A stretch of 64,000 bases of DNA, taken from positions 4,650,001 to 4,714,000 of the forward strand of contig NC_064675.1 of NCBI RefSeq assembly GCF_023278565.1. Direction: 5' to 3'. Origin of the DNA: Colletotrichum lupini. Its lineage: Eukaryota; Ascomycota; Sordariomycetes; Glomerellales; Glomerellaceae. Shown here in pieces: positions 33,412-45,725 of this stretch; the stretch's first letter is position 1; each line of letters opens with the position of its first letter. The translations under genes were made by a program, and so were the position numbers. The notes beneath the pieces were generated by a model that was given only the letters and a program-made list of their open reading frames with translations, was not told the origin of the DNA and searched no databases.

Positions 33412-36400
33412 TCGTATCTCGCGCCCCTCCCGTAGCCGACGATGCTCCTGTCGACCGAGACTCTGATGCCGAGACCATCGTACTGCCTGGCAAGGATGGC
33501 CATTCGCCCTCCAAGGCGAGGAAGGTGAAGCACGAGGACCGCAGCGATGGAGAACCCCCGGTTCTCCCCGTTCCCCTGGTTCCCCGGAAAAATCGTGATG
33601 CGAGTGCCAGCAGAGATGGCGACAAGGAAAAGACGGCCAATCCTGCCCGTCTGTCCGAAACGGCTTCCTCTCTCGGCCTGAAGAAGAAGCGCCTTCATGA
33701 TCAATCGGCCAGGAGCAAAGATGGTTCCAGCGGCCTCAGCTCGGCTCCTGCATCCCCTCCCCACCACAGGCGTCGATCTGGTGGGCACTCCGATTCCGAT
33801 ACGGGCGCTGACCGTAGGAAATCCCCCAAGCTGTCCCTGAAAGACCGGGCAAAGTCCATCGACAGAATTCCCCACAAACGCAAAGCTTCCAGGGCAGACT
33901 CGGATGATGAGGCGGAAAATCGAAAGGTCCGACGGCAACGAATCTCGGATCACAACACCATAGAAGCTCGAGCTCGCCTACCCAAGGAACCAAAGTCTTC
34001 GTCTTCGTCTAGGAGAGAACGCGACGGCCACTCAGGATCACGCACCAGATCCGTCTCTCCACACCACCCACGTGCCCACAGGCGGAGCGTCTCGACCCAA
34101 CTTCCCGCAAACTCGTCTAATGGCCTGAGTTACAAGAAGAAACGTCTGCCTCCGCCGCTGCAATCTACAGACTATCACTCGGATGAATCCTCTGCCAGTG
34201 GTAGCCCTCATCCTCGGAGCTCCAAGCTGCGAAACCTCTCCACCCCCGCCACCGCCGAGTCAAATATGTCGCCGGCCAAGATTGCACCACACAAGAAACA
34301 CCTCGACGCCCACGGCCAAACCTTCCTCGCTAGGGCATGTGCCCGAGGCGAGTACGACCTGGCCAAGCAAAGACTGGGAGAGCGACCCGAGGATCTCAAT
34401 GTGGCCGACTATGCTGGCAACACGCCACTTCAGATTGCTGCGATTAACGGATACGAGGACATCGTCAAGCTCCTCATCGACGCGGGCTGCAATTTGGATT
34501 GTGTCAACTATGACAAAGACACACCATTGTTAGACGCTGTCGACAACGGTCACTTGGGAGTGGTCAAGCTGTTGCTGAATGCGGGGGTAAATCCGAGGAA
34601 AGCCAACCTGAGCGGAGAGGAACCCTTGGACCGAGTCAGCGACGATTTGGAGAATGCAGACGATTTCCGAGCCGCATTGAACGAAGCCAAGTCGCGACAA
34701 GGAGAACGCAGACGTACATCCGAAGATCACCACCCTACCGACCAATTCGACAGTAGATCATCTCATGGCCCAGACAGCCCTCGCCGGTCACCTGCACCAT
34801 CTGCGTCCAACGCCAGCGGTCGGCGAGCCGGCACCGTCAGGGCAAACAAGACAAGCAATCATCTCTTGTACATGTCACTTGACGACAAGACGTTACGGCA
34901 AGCTGCAGGAAAGGGCGACGAAGAGACTGTTACGCGGATTTTGCAAGTCAAGGACGGTTGCGATGACTCAGAAGCCATGGTTGCTGCTGCTCGTGGAGGC
35001 CATGAAGTGGTGATTCAACTGCTCCTGGCTCTTGGTGGAGCGAACCCAGACCCTGCACCTGTTTCGAGCATGCCACCCGAATTCGCCACCCCAATGTTGG
35101 CGGCGATCGGCCAGGAAAATATTAAGGTCGTCAGACTACTCTTGGACCAGGGGAATTTTGATCCAACTCGCCGATTCAAAGGCGAGACCTATCACGAAAT
35201 TGCCCGCCGTCGACAGGGAACGAACTGGAAAGACGAGGAGCACATGCTCAAGGAGTCTTACGATGCCTATAGAAAGTCACACCGCGACATTTCAAAGACA
35301 AAATCTCCTGGCAGACGCGAGCGTGAAAAAGAACGCGAAAAGGACCGCGACAGAGAGCAGGACCGCGAGACAAAGCGCCAAGGTCGGAATGAACTCAAGG
35401 ATGAAGCGCGTGCGCACAAACGTAACCTCTCTAGCCCGTCCCGTGACCCGGAGAAAAGGAAGAAACTTTCTTCTGGACGAACCATCACAAGTCCAAAGGA
35501 GAAACGTAGGGCGGATTCATTTCACGAAGATCAGATCTCACCGAAGCGTGGTCCTGGCAGGCCGCGTAAAGAAGACCGAGTACCTACAATCGCTGTTTCA
35601 GACCGAGAGGCTTCACCCGCACTTTCGCAGAAGCAGGCTGCTAAAGCAGCGAAACGAGCCGAGTCCGACGTTGCCGCGATGTCCTCTGAAGGAGAGGCTG
35701 CTAAGCCGCGCCGTAAGCTCGTATCCAAGGGGGAGCTTCGTGGCGAGAGAGAAAAGAACCGACGAGCGAGCATGGTGTCCACCACATCATCATTGAAAGA
35801 TCCCTCGAGCCCCCGCGACCCAACAAAACTTGACGATCATCCCGAGAAGCCAAAGGGCGAGCCGCTGTCGGAGAAGTACCACGATCGCACGAAAGCTCTC
35901 AAGAGGGACGAGTCTCGGGATCGGCTATCGGTGTCTGGCGATAATTCGTCCAAACGACATCGTTCTAGTGTCACGCCACCACACTCAAGCACGGGAGACA
36001 AGGATGAAGGCGAAGCACCCGTGAAGCGTAGGCGGCTTGATGTTGAGGGTAAGGAGCGACGACCAAAATCGACCGCTTCACCCGATGATCCTCACAGGGC
36101 ACCTCGCGATGGCCCGCCTCGAACCAAGTCCAGCTTGAGAGACCACGACGACAGCGATCGGAGACCGACTAAGGCTAAGATAGATGTCGATGGCCACAGA
36201 CGAGAATCCGGTAAATCGAGCAATAGTGATAAGTCTAGTATCCACGTTAAATCTGAGGATTTCGACATCGAGATGCCAGATGCGTCGGATGTAAAGGACA
36301 CAGTGGAAGCGGAACCACGAATCAAGAAGGAGCGCGACGACGAGAAGCGGCGTCTCGAAGAGAAGGAGCGTAGGAGAGAAGAGAAGCGTCAAGAAGAACG

Positions 36401-38058
36401 AAAGCGCCGTGAAGCTGAGGCCGAAGAAACCCGCAAAAAAGAGGAGGCTCGTCAACGCGAACGCGAGGCTGAAGAGAAGAAGCGAGAGGCTGAGCAGAAG
36501 AAACGTGAAGTTGAGCAGAAACAGCGTGAGCGCGAGGCTGAGGAGAAACGCCTGAAGGAGGAGGAAGCAGCAAGACATCGTGAGGAGCAGGAACGCAAGC
36601 GCAAGGCCGAACTCGAAAAGAAACACCAGGAGGAAGAAGAACGGCAGCGGCGCGAGGCCGAAGAGAAGAAGCAACGCGAGCGTGAAGAAGAAGAACGAAG
36701 GCTCCGCGAGGAGGAGGAGAAGAAGCGACGTGAGGAGGAAGAAACGAAGAGGAAAGAGGAGGAAGCTCGCAAGCAGCGAGAAGAAAAGGAGAGACTCCGC
36801 AAGGAACGCATCGAGCGCGAAGCTGCCGAGGAAGCCAAGCGAGTTCGCGAAGAGGAGGAACGGCAAGAGCGTGAGCGCAAGGAGCGACTGGAACGCGAGG
36901 AGATGGAGCGCAAGCGAGCTGCTAAAGAGGCCGAGCAGCGCCGTATCCTCGAGGAGCAAGAACGCGTGCGCGTGGCGAAGCTGCCTCCTCTGTTGCGCTG
37001 GCTCGACGCTTGCCCGAACCCCAAGACTTCGGAATACGCCGCCAAATTCAAGCATATGCAAGGCGTGCGGTTCGACACTATTCAGCCGCAAGCAAATGGC
37101 ACGGCAAACGGTAGAGAACAGTGGGTGCTAAACACCCATGTTGCGCTACTCCTCGGGGAGAAGGACCTCTCCTTGTCAAAATGTAAGTGCTCACAAGATC
37201 TTTCCGCGTTGCTCATTACTGACGGAAAATTAGATGCGGCTTGGGAACATGTTTCCGTGTCTGACCTCGCTAAAAAGGTTATCTGGAGACTCGAGTCGGA
37301 TTGGTATGCCTTGCTTAAGGAGAACTTCTACGAACTCGGGACTGGCCTTTCAGATTATTACGGAGAGGGCGAGGATCCCTTCAAGATGAGCTTCCGCTCA
37401 AAGGAAAAACTCCGTGGCGAGGCCCGTGAGAAGTTCTTGAAGATGGACATGTTCTTCGTCAAGGTGCGTCTTAATCTTGTCCGGTGATGATAATGTGTGG
37501 TTGGGCTGACTCGGAATACAGGTGTCGGATTTGATGTCGATTGCTCAGGACGTTCCGCATCTTCGGGACCTCAAGATGAGCGTCGAGTATCGCGAACTAC
37601 CAGACAATGAAGGCCAACTCTACGGATGGCAAGTCCCGCAGAAATGGAAACAGGACCCCGATGCTGATCGATTCTTGGGATTCGCGCCGAGGAACAAATA
37701 TTATATCAACGGTGTCATGGTCGAGGAGCAGATGCCTGGTTTGTCTGCCACAAGCAGCACACCATTTCCCGAGAAGCGGGTTCCTCGAAAGGGATTGCAG
37801 CAGGTTTTCCCTGGCGACCCCGACTATGCCCGCGTGTGCAAAGAACAAGGGCTTGACTTCCTTTTGAATGGCACGAAAACGCCGACGATGCCCAACGGCG
37901 GACATTGGTCGCCACGGAGCCAGTCGAATGCAACAGAGGCAATGGTCGAGACCGTCAATGATACCCAGCCGGCAGCCTCCGCTACAGCGCCCGTGTTGCC
38001 CGAGCCGAGACTTGTTCCTAATGGCGTTAACGGCGTATCGGCGCCAAGCACCAACTGA
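33234..38058 (+). CDS. HOS4: Hos4-like ankyrin-repeat subunit of the Set3 histone deacetylase complex
   Basis: Exons are 33234..37182, 37234..37463 and 37522..38058 (1571 aa). Intron 1 (51 nt, GTAAGT to TTAG) is in frame and stop-free, so it can be overlooked; splicing gives LSKYAAWEHVS. Order of parts: a long Ser/Arg/Lys-rich disordered N-terminus; ankyrin repeats at about 350-480 (TPLQIAAINGYEDIVKLLID, TPLLDAVDNGHLGVVKLLL); a second ankyrin block at about 545-660; an AT-hook-like GPGRPRK near 772; a roughly 220-residue Glu/Arg/Lys single-helix or coiled-coil region (about 1025-1245); and a conserved globular C-terminus starting LPPLLRWLDACPNPKTSEYAAKF. In yeast, Hos4 is a subunit of Set3C with Set3, Snt1, Hst1 and Hos2, repressing transcription through histone deacetylation. 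The assignment rests on architecture and the C-terminal block; the repetitive parts are uninformative. Confidence 0.82.
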
Positions 38059-39104
38059 GTTGAGTTGGATCACAAGTAGATCGAACGAACCAATATTTAA
38101 TATATACATGTACACATTGCCACAGCAACCCCCGGATCTTTACGCACCGAGTGCCGATGGAACGTACCAAGGCACCGCTGTGCATCATCAGAGATAGACC
38201 CAGCTGCCTATCTGCCCTTCAGCTGGCCTTGCGATCCTTACGATAGGGGCAGTTGCTTGACTTCGAAATGGGGCTGGAGGATGCTAAAGACGTGTTACTC
38301 ACGCCAATTTGTGGACAGCAACACCATGGTATTTACTCTTTAGGCCCTGTTGGGTGATAAGACACTATATCGACAAATGGAACTTTCATAGTTCATGAAG
38401 CGCAAGAGTCAGCTCTTGTGTGTGGTCAGTTGATGAACAACGGATCGGATGGCCATGATTAGATCTGGACGAGTGCCGAGAATCAAGAGCTTGGGAGCCT
38501 GGGAAGCATTACTAGTTGGGATGGGACACAGGGATAGGGAAGGTAGACGACGAAAATAACACATTCACAATGCTGTCAGTCCTGGTCATTGCTTCGTGCC
38601 TTTTTCAATATCTTCAAGAATTGTTGCGCATCATCAATCACCAAACCAAGTGCTGGCGTTTCTTACCTAAGATATTGAAGACTTTTGATTGAACGATTCA
38701 GGTTTCTGACATCACTGCGTTCAAAAAACCTGTGCAGCCAATGAAGGCGGTGCATTCCCATTATGCCCCGCTGAAATTTCATGTGCAGTACCTTAGCCTT
38801 TTCGCACAAGGTGCCAATGTCCCCGCCATTTTGCACCCCAAAATCCACCACCAGGTGCACAACCAGAATCACCAACTGCCAGAACCATCAACCCAAACCT
38901 GGGCAGCGAGACAGAAGTTGGACGACGACGAACGTTACTTTTTTGATACCCCCACAAACTCTGCGAGCCACGGCACACTTTCTATTCGCTTTCTCTTCTG
39001 CCCGCGGCTTGGACGTCGACGTCGCAATCGGAAAAGCTAGCCATCCATAAATCGAACCCCTCCATACAGCGCAGGAACGTCTCGAGTGACGAAACACCGC
39101 AATC
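38059..39104. other. Intergenic, 3' UTR of Hos4-like gene and Drg1 promoter
   Basis: About 1 kb between two genes on the same strand. The frames near 38732..39050 lack a domain and lie in the Drg1 promoter. Nothing else was recognised. Confidence 0.45.
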
Positions 39105-41318
39105 ATGGCGACCACAGTCGACAAGGTAATGTTTCTCGCGGAGACCTTCATAGCCGGCTAGATTGGAGTTTCCATCCTTTCTCCCTTATCTATTCGCGAG
39201 GACACCACCTTGACTAACACTTTTGTTCATGTAGATCAAAGATATCGAGGCCGAAGTACGTGTCCAACCCCTCCTTCCCCTCCACCTTCAAACCGAGGGC
39301 AAGCCTCGTCCCGCCCCCTTTCCCGTCGTCGACGATGTCGAGAAAACTCGAAGGCTGTCTCTGTCTATGACCTGAACGAGGGAACATGCGTTCGTGACGT
39401 TGGCGACAGACAGGCATCCGCCCCCGAGAAACCCAAATCTTCGATCCGACGACATCAGGAAAAAATCCCCCTCCACCCTCTACACAGATATATCAGACAA
39501 GAACACGACGCGCAAATCAGCAAGCTGACGGAATGGTTTCTCTCCCCTCAAATAGATGGCCAAGACCCAAAAGAACAAGGCCACGTCCTTTCATTTGGGT
39601 CAACTGAAAGCCAAGCTCGCCAAGCTCAAGCGTGAGCTCTTGACACCCTCGGGTGGTGGCGGCGGCGGCGGTGCCGGCTTCGACGTTGCGCGTACGGGTG
39701 TCGCGAGTATCGGCTTCATCGGCTTCCCGTCCGTGGGAAAGAGTACCTTGATGAGCAAGTTGACGGGCCAGCACTCCGAGGCCGCGGCGTACGAGTTCAC
39801 GACATTGACGTCCGTTCCGGGTCAGGTCACTTACAATGGTACGTTTTGACAGATTTTGTGTGGTCCGGGACGGCGATACGGCAAGAGAAAAGGAACGAGG
39901 AAGTGAAGGGTCGAAAACGCTGACATTCTGTTGCGTTCCTCAGGTGCGCCGCTGCAAATCATTGATTTGCCGGGTATCATTGAAGGAGCCAAGGACGGCC
40001 GCGGTCGTGGTCGCCAGGTCATCGCCGTCGCAAAGACGTGCCATCTCATCTTCATCGTCCTGGACGTCAACAAGCCCCTGACGGACAAGCGTGTCATCGA
40101 GACGGAACTCGAAGGCTTCGGCATCCGCATCAACAAGTCGCCGCCAAACATCACCTTCAAGAAGAAGGAAAAGGGCGGCCTCAACATCACGAGCACCGTG
40201 CCCCTCACCCACATTGATCACGACGAGATCAAGGCCGTTATGAACGAGTACCGCATCAACTCGGCCGACATTGCCATTCGCTGCGACGCCACCGTTGACG
40301 ACCTCATTGACGTCCTCGAGGCGAGGAGCAGAAACTACATCCCCGTCATCTACGTCCTCAACAAGATTGACGCCATCAGTATCGAGGAGCTCGACTTGCT
40401 CTACCGTATCCCGAACGCCGTGCCGATCAGTTCGGAGCAGGGCTGGAACATTGATGAGCTGATGGAGGCAATGTAAGGATTTTCTAACTTTGTCTTCCCC
40501 CTTGCCTTCATTTCCTCGTTAGCCGTCGGACCTTCGGCCGGTTCTCGCCTCCCGGAGCGACACGATCGTCGTCCACGACAAGGATGAACCCGCTACCCCT
40601 AAAATTGCACTCACGAGACCAGAGAAGCTAACGGTTTTGATTTTCTTTTCTTGGCGTATAGGTGGGATAAGCTCAAGCTGGTTCGCGTTTATACGAAGCC
40701 AAAGGGCAAACTGCCAGATTACTCTCAGCCCGTCGTGCTCCGCTCAAACAGGTGCACGGTCGAAGATTTCGTGAGTAGCCGGTCCTCCGCGTGACATTGC
40801 GTCTCGTCCCGAGCGAACCCGTGTCGTAGGGTGAACCTTCTTTTCTCTCCCCTGCGACAAAGGGGCGCGCGAAAGTTGGACGAACGGAAGCGCATATCGC
40901 TGCGGCTTGCTCTTGCTCGCTACGCTTAGCTAACCGGTTCGTGTTTCCGTCTAGTGTAACCAAATTCACAGGAGTATCCTCGAACAGTTCAAGACCGCCA
41001 TTGTGTACGGCAAGTCCGTAAAGCATCAGCCTCAGCGCGTCGGTCTATCTCATGAGCTAGCCGACGAGGATATCGGTACGTTTTCATCTTGTGTCGGGGA
41101 TTCCCCCCACCAATCCTTAGTTTCCCTGGTCGTCGTCGTCGTCGCCGTCGTCGTCATCATCATCATCTCAAAACCTTCATTTGCCCCCGCGAACTACTCT
41201 ACAAGAGCCGGCGAGGAAAGGAAGCGTGCCTCAAGTCAAGTGAAGTTCGGTTAAGGAAAAGCAAAACAATGGCACTAACATCTCCAAACTACTCGCAGTC
41301 ACAATCGTCAAGCGCTGA
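39105..41318 (+). CDS. RBG1: Developmentally regulated GTP-binding protein 1 (Drg1/Rbg1)
   Basis: Seven exons: 39105..39125, 39235..39255, 39556..39838, 39944..40472, 40662..40770, 40955..41075 and 41299..41318, all in phase. The product is 367 aa, the usual DRG1 length. The first two coding exons are only 21 nt each (MATTVDK, IKDIEAE) and the last is 20 nt (encoding VTIVKR with the split Val). The OBG/DRG GTPase core shows G1 GFPSVGKST (about residue 70-78), the effector Thr region [10 protein letters not shown]3 [19 protein letters not shown] and G4 NKID. A C-terminal TGS domain ([16 protein letters not shown] to the end) follows. Yeast Rbg1 works with its partner Tma46/DFRP1 on ribosomes to support translation elongation through stalled stretches. 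A tract GGGGGGGAG at about 47-55 forms a Gly linker before the G domain. Confidence 0.96.
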
Positions 41319-41929
41319 CGAACGCGGCGACGAGCTAAAACTCGGCGGCGCATGGCGGCCGTTTGTCGTCATGCTTCTCCCCACGCCGCCTCAAAATGCC
41401 TTGCCTGGCCCAAGGAGAAACAAGCCCAGCCCAGCCCAGACCCAGACTTTCAGCCCGCCTTCGGGGTCCTCCTCGTCCGCAAACCCCCCATTTTGGCGAA
41501 GGGGACACAAAATTCAAGCCACTTGCCTCTTTCCTCCGCCATCCTCCCCCCCTCCACGCCCCCTTCCCTCCAAGTTACCTGCCGCGATCTTACTCGAGTC
41601 CCGATTCCATGGCATCGTGTGCAAACTCAAAAGAAAAGAAAAAGGAGAAGCACGCTACCCTACCTCCTTTCAAAAGCGAACATTGAAACGAAAGGAACCG
41701 GCCGACCCCTACTGCATCTTACGCGCGTAAGCTCTAAGCCAAGGCCGGGAAACACAATGGCACTGTTTGGTTGCGACTCTCTCTCCTTTTTCCAAAGGAA
41801 CAAGGCTGAGCTGGGCGAGTAAAAGAGTGTGTGGGGTTTTTGCAGTCTTGGTACGCTACCTACTTTTCCTTACCGAGCATGGGATGTGGGAATGTGTGTT
41901 GGCCGCAAGCAGACATTTCGTGGCGGGTG

Positions 41930-41966
41930 GGGGGCGGGGGGGGGGGGGGGGGGGGGAGGGGGAGGT
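41930..41966. repeat. G-homopolymer tract (G21 core)
   Basis: Plus-strand G-run: GGGG, C, then 21 consecutive G (41936-41956), then A and further G runs. It lies about 0.6 kb downstream of the Drg1 stop. Such runs are prone to length error in sequencing and can form G-quadruplexes. Confidence 0.9.
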
Positions 41967-43270
41967 TAGAGATCCCCCCTTTGATGGGCGGCGTCGAGGC
42001 ATCTTCCCTGCTCTCTATCTCGTTTTCTTGCCGCCGAGATTTCGATGGGAGACGGGAGCTGGGGAGGGATGGAAGGATGGATGGGAGGATGTGTGTTTGA
42101 CGGGGATCAAGGGCGACGTTGGTTTCTGCAGTCCAGGCAAGCGTTTATACGGTATCACCATGCTGCTTTTTGCATTACAGAGGAGAGACGAAGATACAGA
42201 GATGAAAAGGAAGGGAGGGAAAAGGGGTGGTGGGAGTTCAGGCTTGCAACAAAAAAAAAAGTGATTTGTTCTCAATCAAAACGGCTTCTGGCAGTAGAGA
42301 GAAGAAAAAAAAACAATGTTCATCTTCATCTTTGATGCGTTCAGTTCGTTTTCCCCATCTCCACCTGGGGTATCCTTCAACTAGGAAACAAACATTGTAC
42401 CATTGTATGCGATCATTGTAACGAATTTGGGTTGGATTGGGAACGGATGGACCGGTCCAGTTCGCGCGTTAGGGTCCAGACTCCACGGTACGGTAGTGAA
42501 GCCAAAAGCCCACACTACCTAGACACTTGACTGCCCATCCCGTCCATAACAGTTCGAGTGATCCGTGGTTCCCATCCTCGCCGCGAAGCCGTCGGGCACT
42601 AAAGGCTGGCTGCCGGGCGGCGCGTGCCTGACAGGACAAGCCCGCCGTGCCGCCTAAGGGGGAAAAAAAAAGAGAAGGGCTCTCTTGCCAGTCTCCAACC
42701 CGTGTGGATACGGAGGAGCGTGGCTTCTTTCTCGTTAGCCAGCCGTGCCAGCCTCGCGCTCGTGCGTGCGTGCACGGCACCGCCATCATCTTGCGCCGTG
42801 CGCTTTCGCGTGGCTGCCCTTCAAAATGTCGTCGTCGAAGGGGGCGAAAAGCGAGATTCTGGATGAAGTACGGATATAGATAGACTGTCGTTGGAAAGCT
42901 GCCCCCATCCCCGCCCCGTCCCTACCCCACACGCGCCACCATCTGAAGTTCACCCAGCAGCAGCAACTCAATGGGAGAATAAGTCACGGAGCCCAAATCG
43001 TGGGCGAACCTGCATAGCCGAGGGCCTCTTGTCCTGCGGCCGCAGATGCCTCCCAAGAGAAGCGTGGGTTGCATATTCTTCTTTCTGCAAGAAGGCTCAA
43101 CGCATGTGTCCGTACCGGGCGTGTATCCCCTTGGCCAGCTTGCACTACTTTGCTCCGCGTGCGAATGGGAAAGGAAGAGGTGGTGGAAGAGAGACAGAGA
43201 AAGGAACTAGAGCAATGAGTAGCGTGGACGAGACCATGCAGCTTCCGCGCGCACACACCTCTACCAACAT

Positions 43271-43289
43271 ACACACACACACACACACA
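43271..43289. repeat. CA dinucleotide microsatellite
   Basis: About nine AC units in a row, followed after a short interruption by another ACACACAC (about 43299-43308). Intergenic. Confidence 0.85.
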
Positions 43290-45446
43290 TATCCGTAGAC
43301 ACACACACTTCGTCTTCTGCCTCACTCCTCCTACAGGGCATGGGGTGAAAGGCAGAGGAGGGGTGGGGGATGGCGGGCGGGTGTGTGGGTGAGCCAGACG
43401 GGGGACTCCCTGGATCGAGGGCAACGTCGGCGCTTAAAGCAGAGCTAAGACGACACCCTTTCTCTGCTCTCTGCAATGCTGCTCTTCATAACTCCGCCTT
43501 TTCTTCTGTCCTCTCATCCCGTTGCTGCTGACGCTTGTCTCGAGACGGACTCGGCACTACCTACTGGCGCGATGCACTTCACTGCAATTCCCCGACGAGA
43601 AACGTGCCCGGCGGAATGACAGCAGCCACGGACCTGGTTTTCCTCAGTAGAACGAAAATAAAAGAGGGGGGATGGAGGGCTTTACCACCAGTCAGATGCG
43701 AATCCTCCTCTTCCGCCTGCCTTTCACAGGGCTTGCTTTACCGCCCATGTCTCGCGGTCTCTTTTATCTCCCCTTCCTCTCGCAAGTCCCGATTTTTGTT
43801 TGCTACTGCTGGGCGGGACGTGCTAGTTGGTGGTGGGTCGGCCGCGGCCTTCGCAGCGAGCCGTGATCTCATCTCATCTTATCCTCGGAGGATGATGGGA
43901 GGAGCTTGGACGAGGGGTCCCGGGTCCGAGTCCGCGATATGCGAAGCAAGGAAAGGTCGATTGCGGAGTATGGTAGCAGTCGACATCCATCCAGCGATCT
44001 TGGCCCTTTCGTCTCGAGTTCGACTCGAGATTGCTTGCGAGCAGATGAGTGTATCCGTACCTTGCATCAGATACAGATGAGGCGAACGGCGGGCGATAGG
44101 ACACAGACCACGGGAGAACGGCTGCAGGGAAGGGTAAATAGGCGCAGGGGCAACACAGACGGCGGCGGCGGCGGATGCTGCGCTGCAATGTTGCTCGTGC
44201 TGCCCAGGTCCCCTGCTCGCTCCAAGGCGACATGAGTCGACCAGCCCAGTCAGTTCCAGCGGGTTTTGGGGGAGGGCTCGGGAACAAGCAAGCTGCGCTC
44301 CACCCGAGCACTGACGCAGCTCTCATCTCCTAGACTCCTCCTAGATTGCTGCTCCAAAGGGCAGAGTTGGTGGAGGACGTCTCGTGCGTGCAGGCGTAGG
44401 TGGTACTTTCAAAAAGACCAAATGCAGCCTTGATCGGAGGTAGTCTACCAATGGACCAGACGCTGAAGCAGGCGTCGAGGAGGGCAATGACTAATTGGCA
44501 TCTTGCCCATCATGTTCCTCGAGACATGAGAACGTGGATGCGGTCATCCGCTGTGTCAAATGAAAGTCCTCGTGTCTGGCTAAATTCCCAAAGCCCGAGC
44601 TTCTCATGGCTTGAAACAATGGCTTGGTTGTGAATTCCTGCTACTTCGACCAGGTAGAGCAGCTAAACGTGATTAGCCACGGCTGACAGCCACTGACGAG
44701 GCGAGTACCAGAGCCTGAGATTTTCCCTCGTATCCGAAAGCTTTTGAAATAAAGTTGATGGGCAGACTGCTCTCGTCGTCGTACTAGCATGGCTTCAATA
44801 CCTAGTGATATCGTCAGCCTGGCTAAGACGCGTCAGTCATGAACTCATGGAAAACCCTTACACTACCTAGCGGCGGGAAGATGCCAAGGGAAAGATGGAG
44901 TAGATGGGTCTCCGAATCAGCCTTCTTTCCTGTTTAGTCTATTCCCCGGCCCGCCCATCATCATTATGCATGTTGATTGCCCAACGTTGTCGTGAAATGA
45001 GAGCCCATTCTCATGACTGATGCGAAGCTACGGTTAGAGCGATCAGATACTGCTTCGGGTGAGGGTTGAGTCGGGGATGCTGTGGTATCAATTCAGCCTG
45101 GCCTAGGATACCGTCGGCAGGGCCCGCTTCAAATTGAGAACGGCGCACGTTGCGGGCCACCGCGGGTGGATGCTGGTCGACCCTGGATCGCAACCTGGAT
45201 CATGCCCCAATCATAGTTGTACCTTCCGGCCATACTCTCCTCTCCGTTGAGGTAGGTATTCACATTTGCGCGCCATTGCGTCGAGGCTTGGCCAGACCAT
45301 CCGTTTAACGAAGCCTTTCGTAGATGGACCCACGGTTTAGCAAGTCTTTGTATCCGTACGTGACCATCTGACCAACTGAGAATCAGTCCGGGTCTCTCAG
45401 TGGCCTCGCTAGGACCGCCTCATGCGAAAGAAATCTTTTCCATCCA

Positions 45447-45725
45447 ATGACCAGCCCGAAGCTGGTGACGAATCCGGAATTTATGTCCAATGGGAATACC
45501 GAAAACGATTTGAGCGCTGCTGTTGGTCAGCAATCCTTCTTCAACTCTGGTTCCCTAGACCGAAAAGGCGCTTGTGCTTGTCTTCTGACTGCCATATCAA
45601 GTCTTGTGACGACTGCAAAGGTGGTCATGGAGCTGGAGCTACCCAGAGATCAATGGAGTTCAATGCCTCACAAGAGTGGACCGGATATGGGCGAGTATCC
45701 CCTGTTCTTGACCCATTGGTTGTAA
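45447..45725 (+). pseudogene. Possible gene remnant of unknown kind
   Basis: A 92-codon open frame contains a moderately hydrophobic helix-like stretch (ACACLLTAISSLVTTAKVVMEL). It faintly recalls the Cys-x-Cys-Leu helical block of fungal zinc-cluster regulators of the AflR type. There is no Zn2Cys6 motif nearby, no clear start context, and no splice sites that extend it. The frame may be chance. I list it only because it is the most protein-like stretch in the 10 kb gap. Confidence 0.15.

Noticed and set aside
36078..37091. 337-codon antisense frame rich in Leu and Phe, looking like a membrane protein
   Set aside because: It is the exact complement of the Glu/Arg/Lys coiled-coil of the Hos4-like protein; GAA/GAG/AAG codons read backwards give Leu, Phe and Ser.
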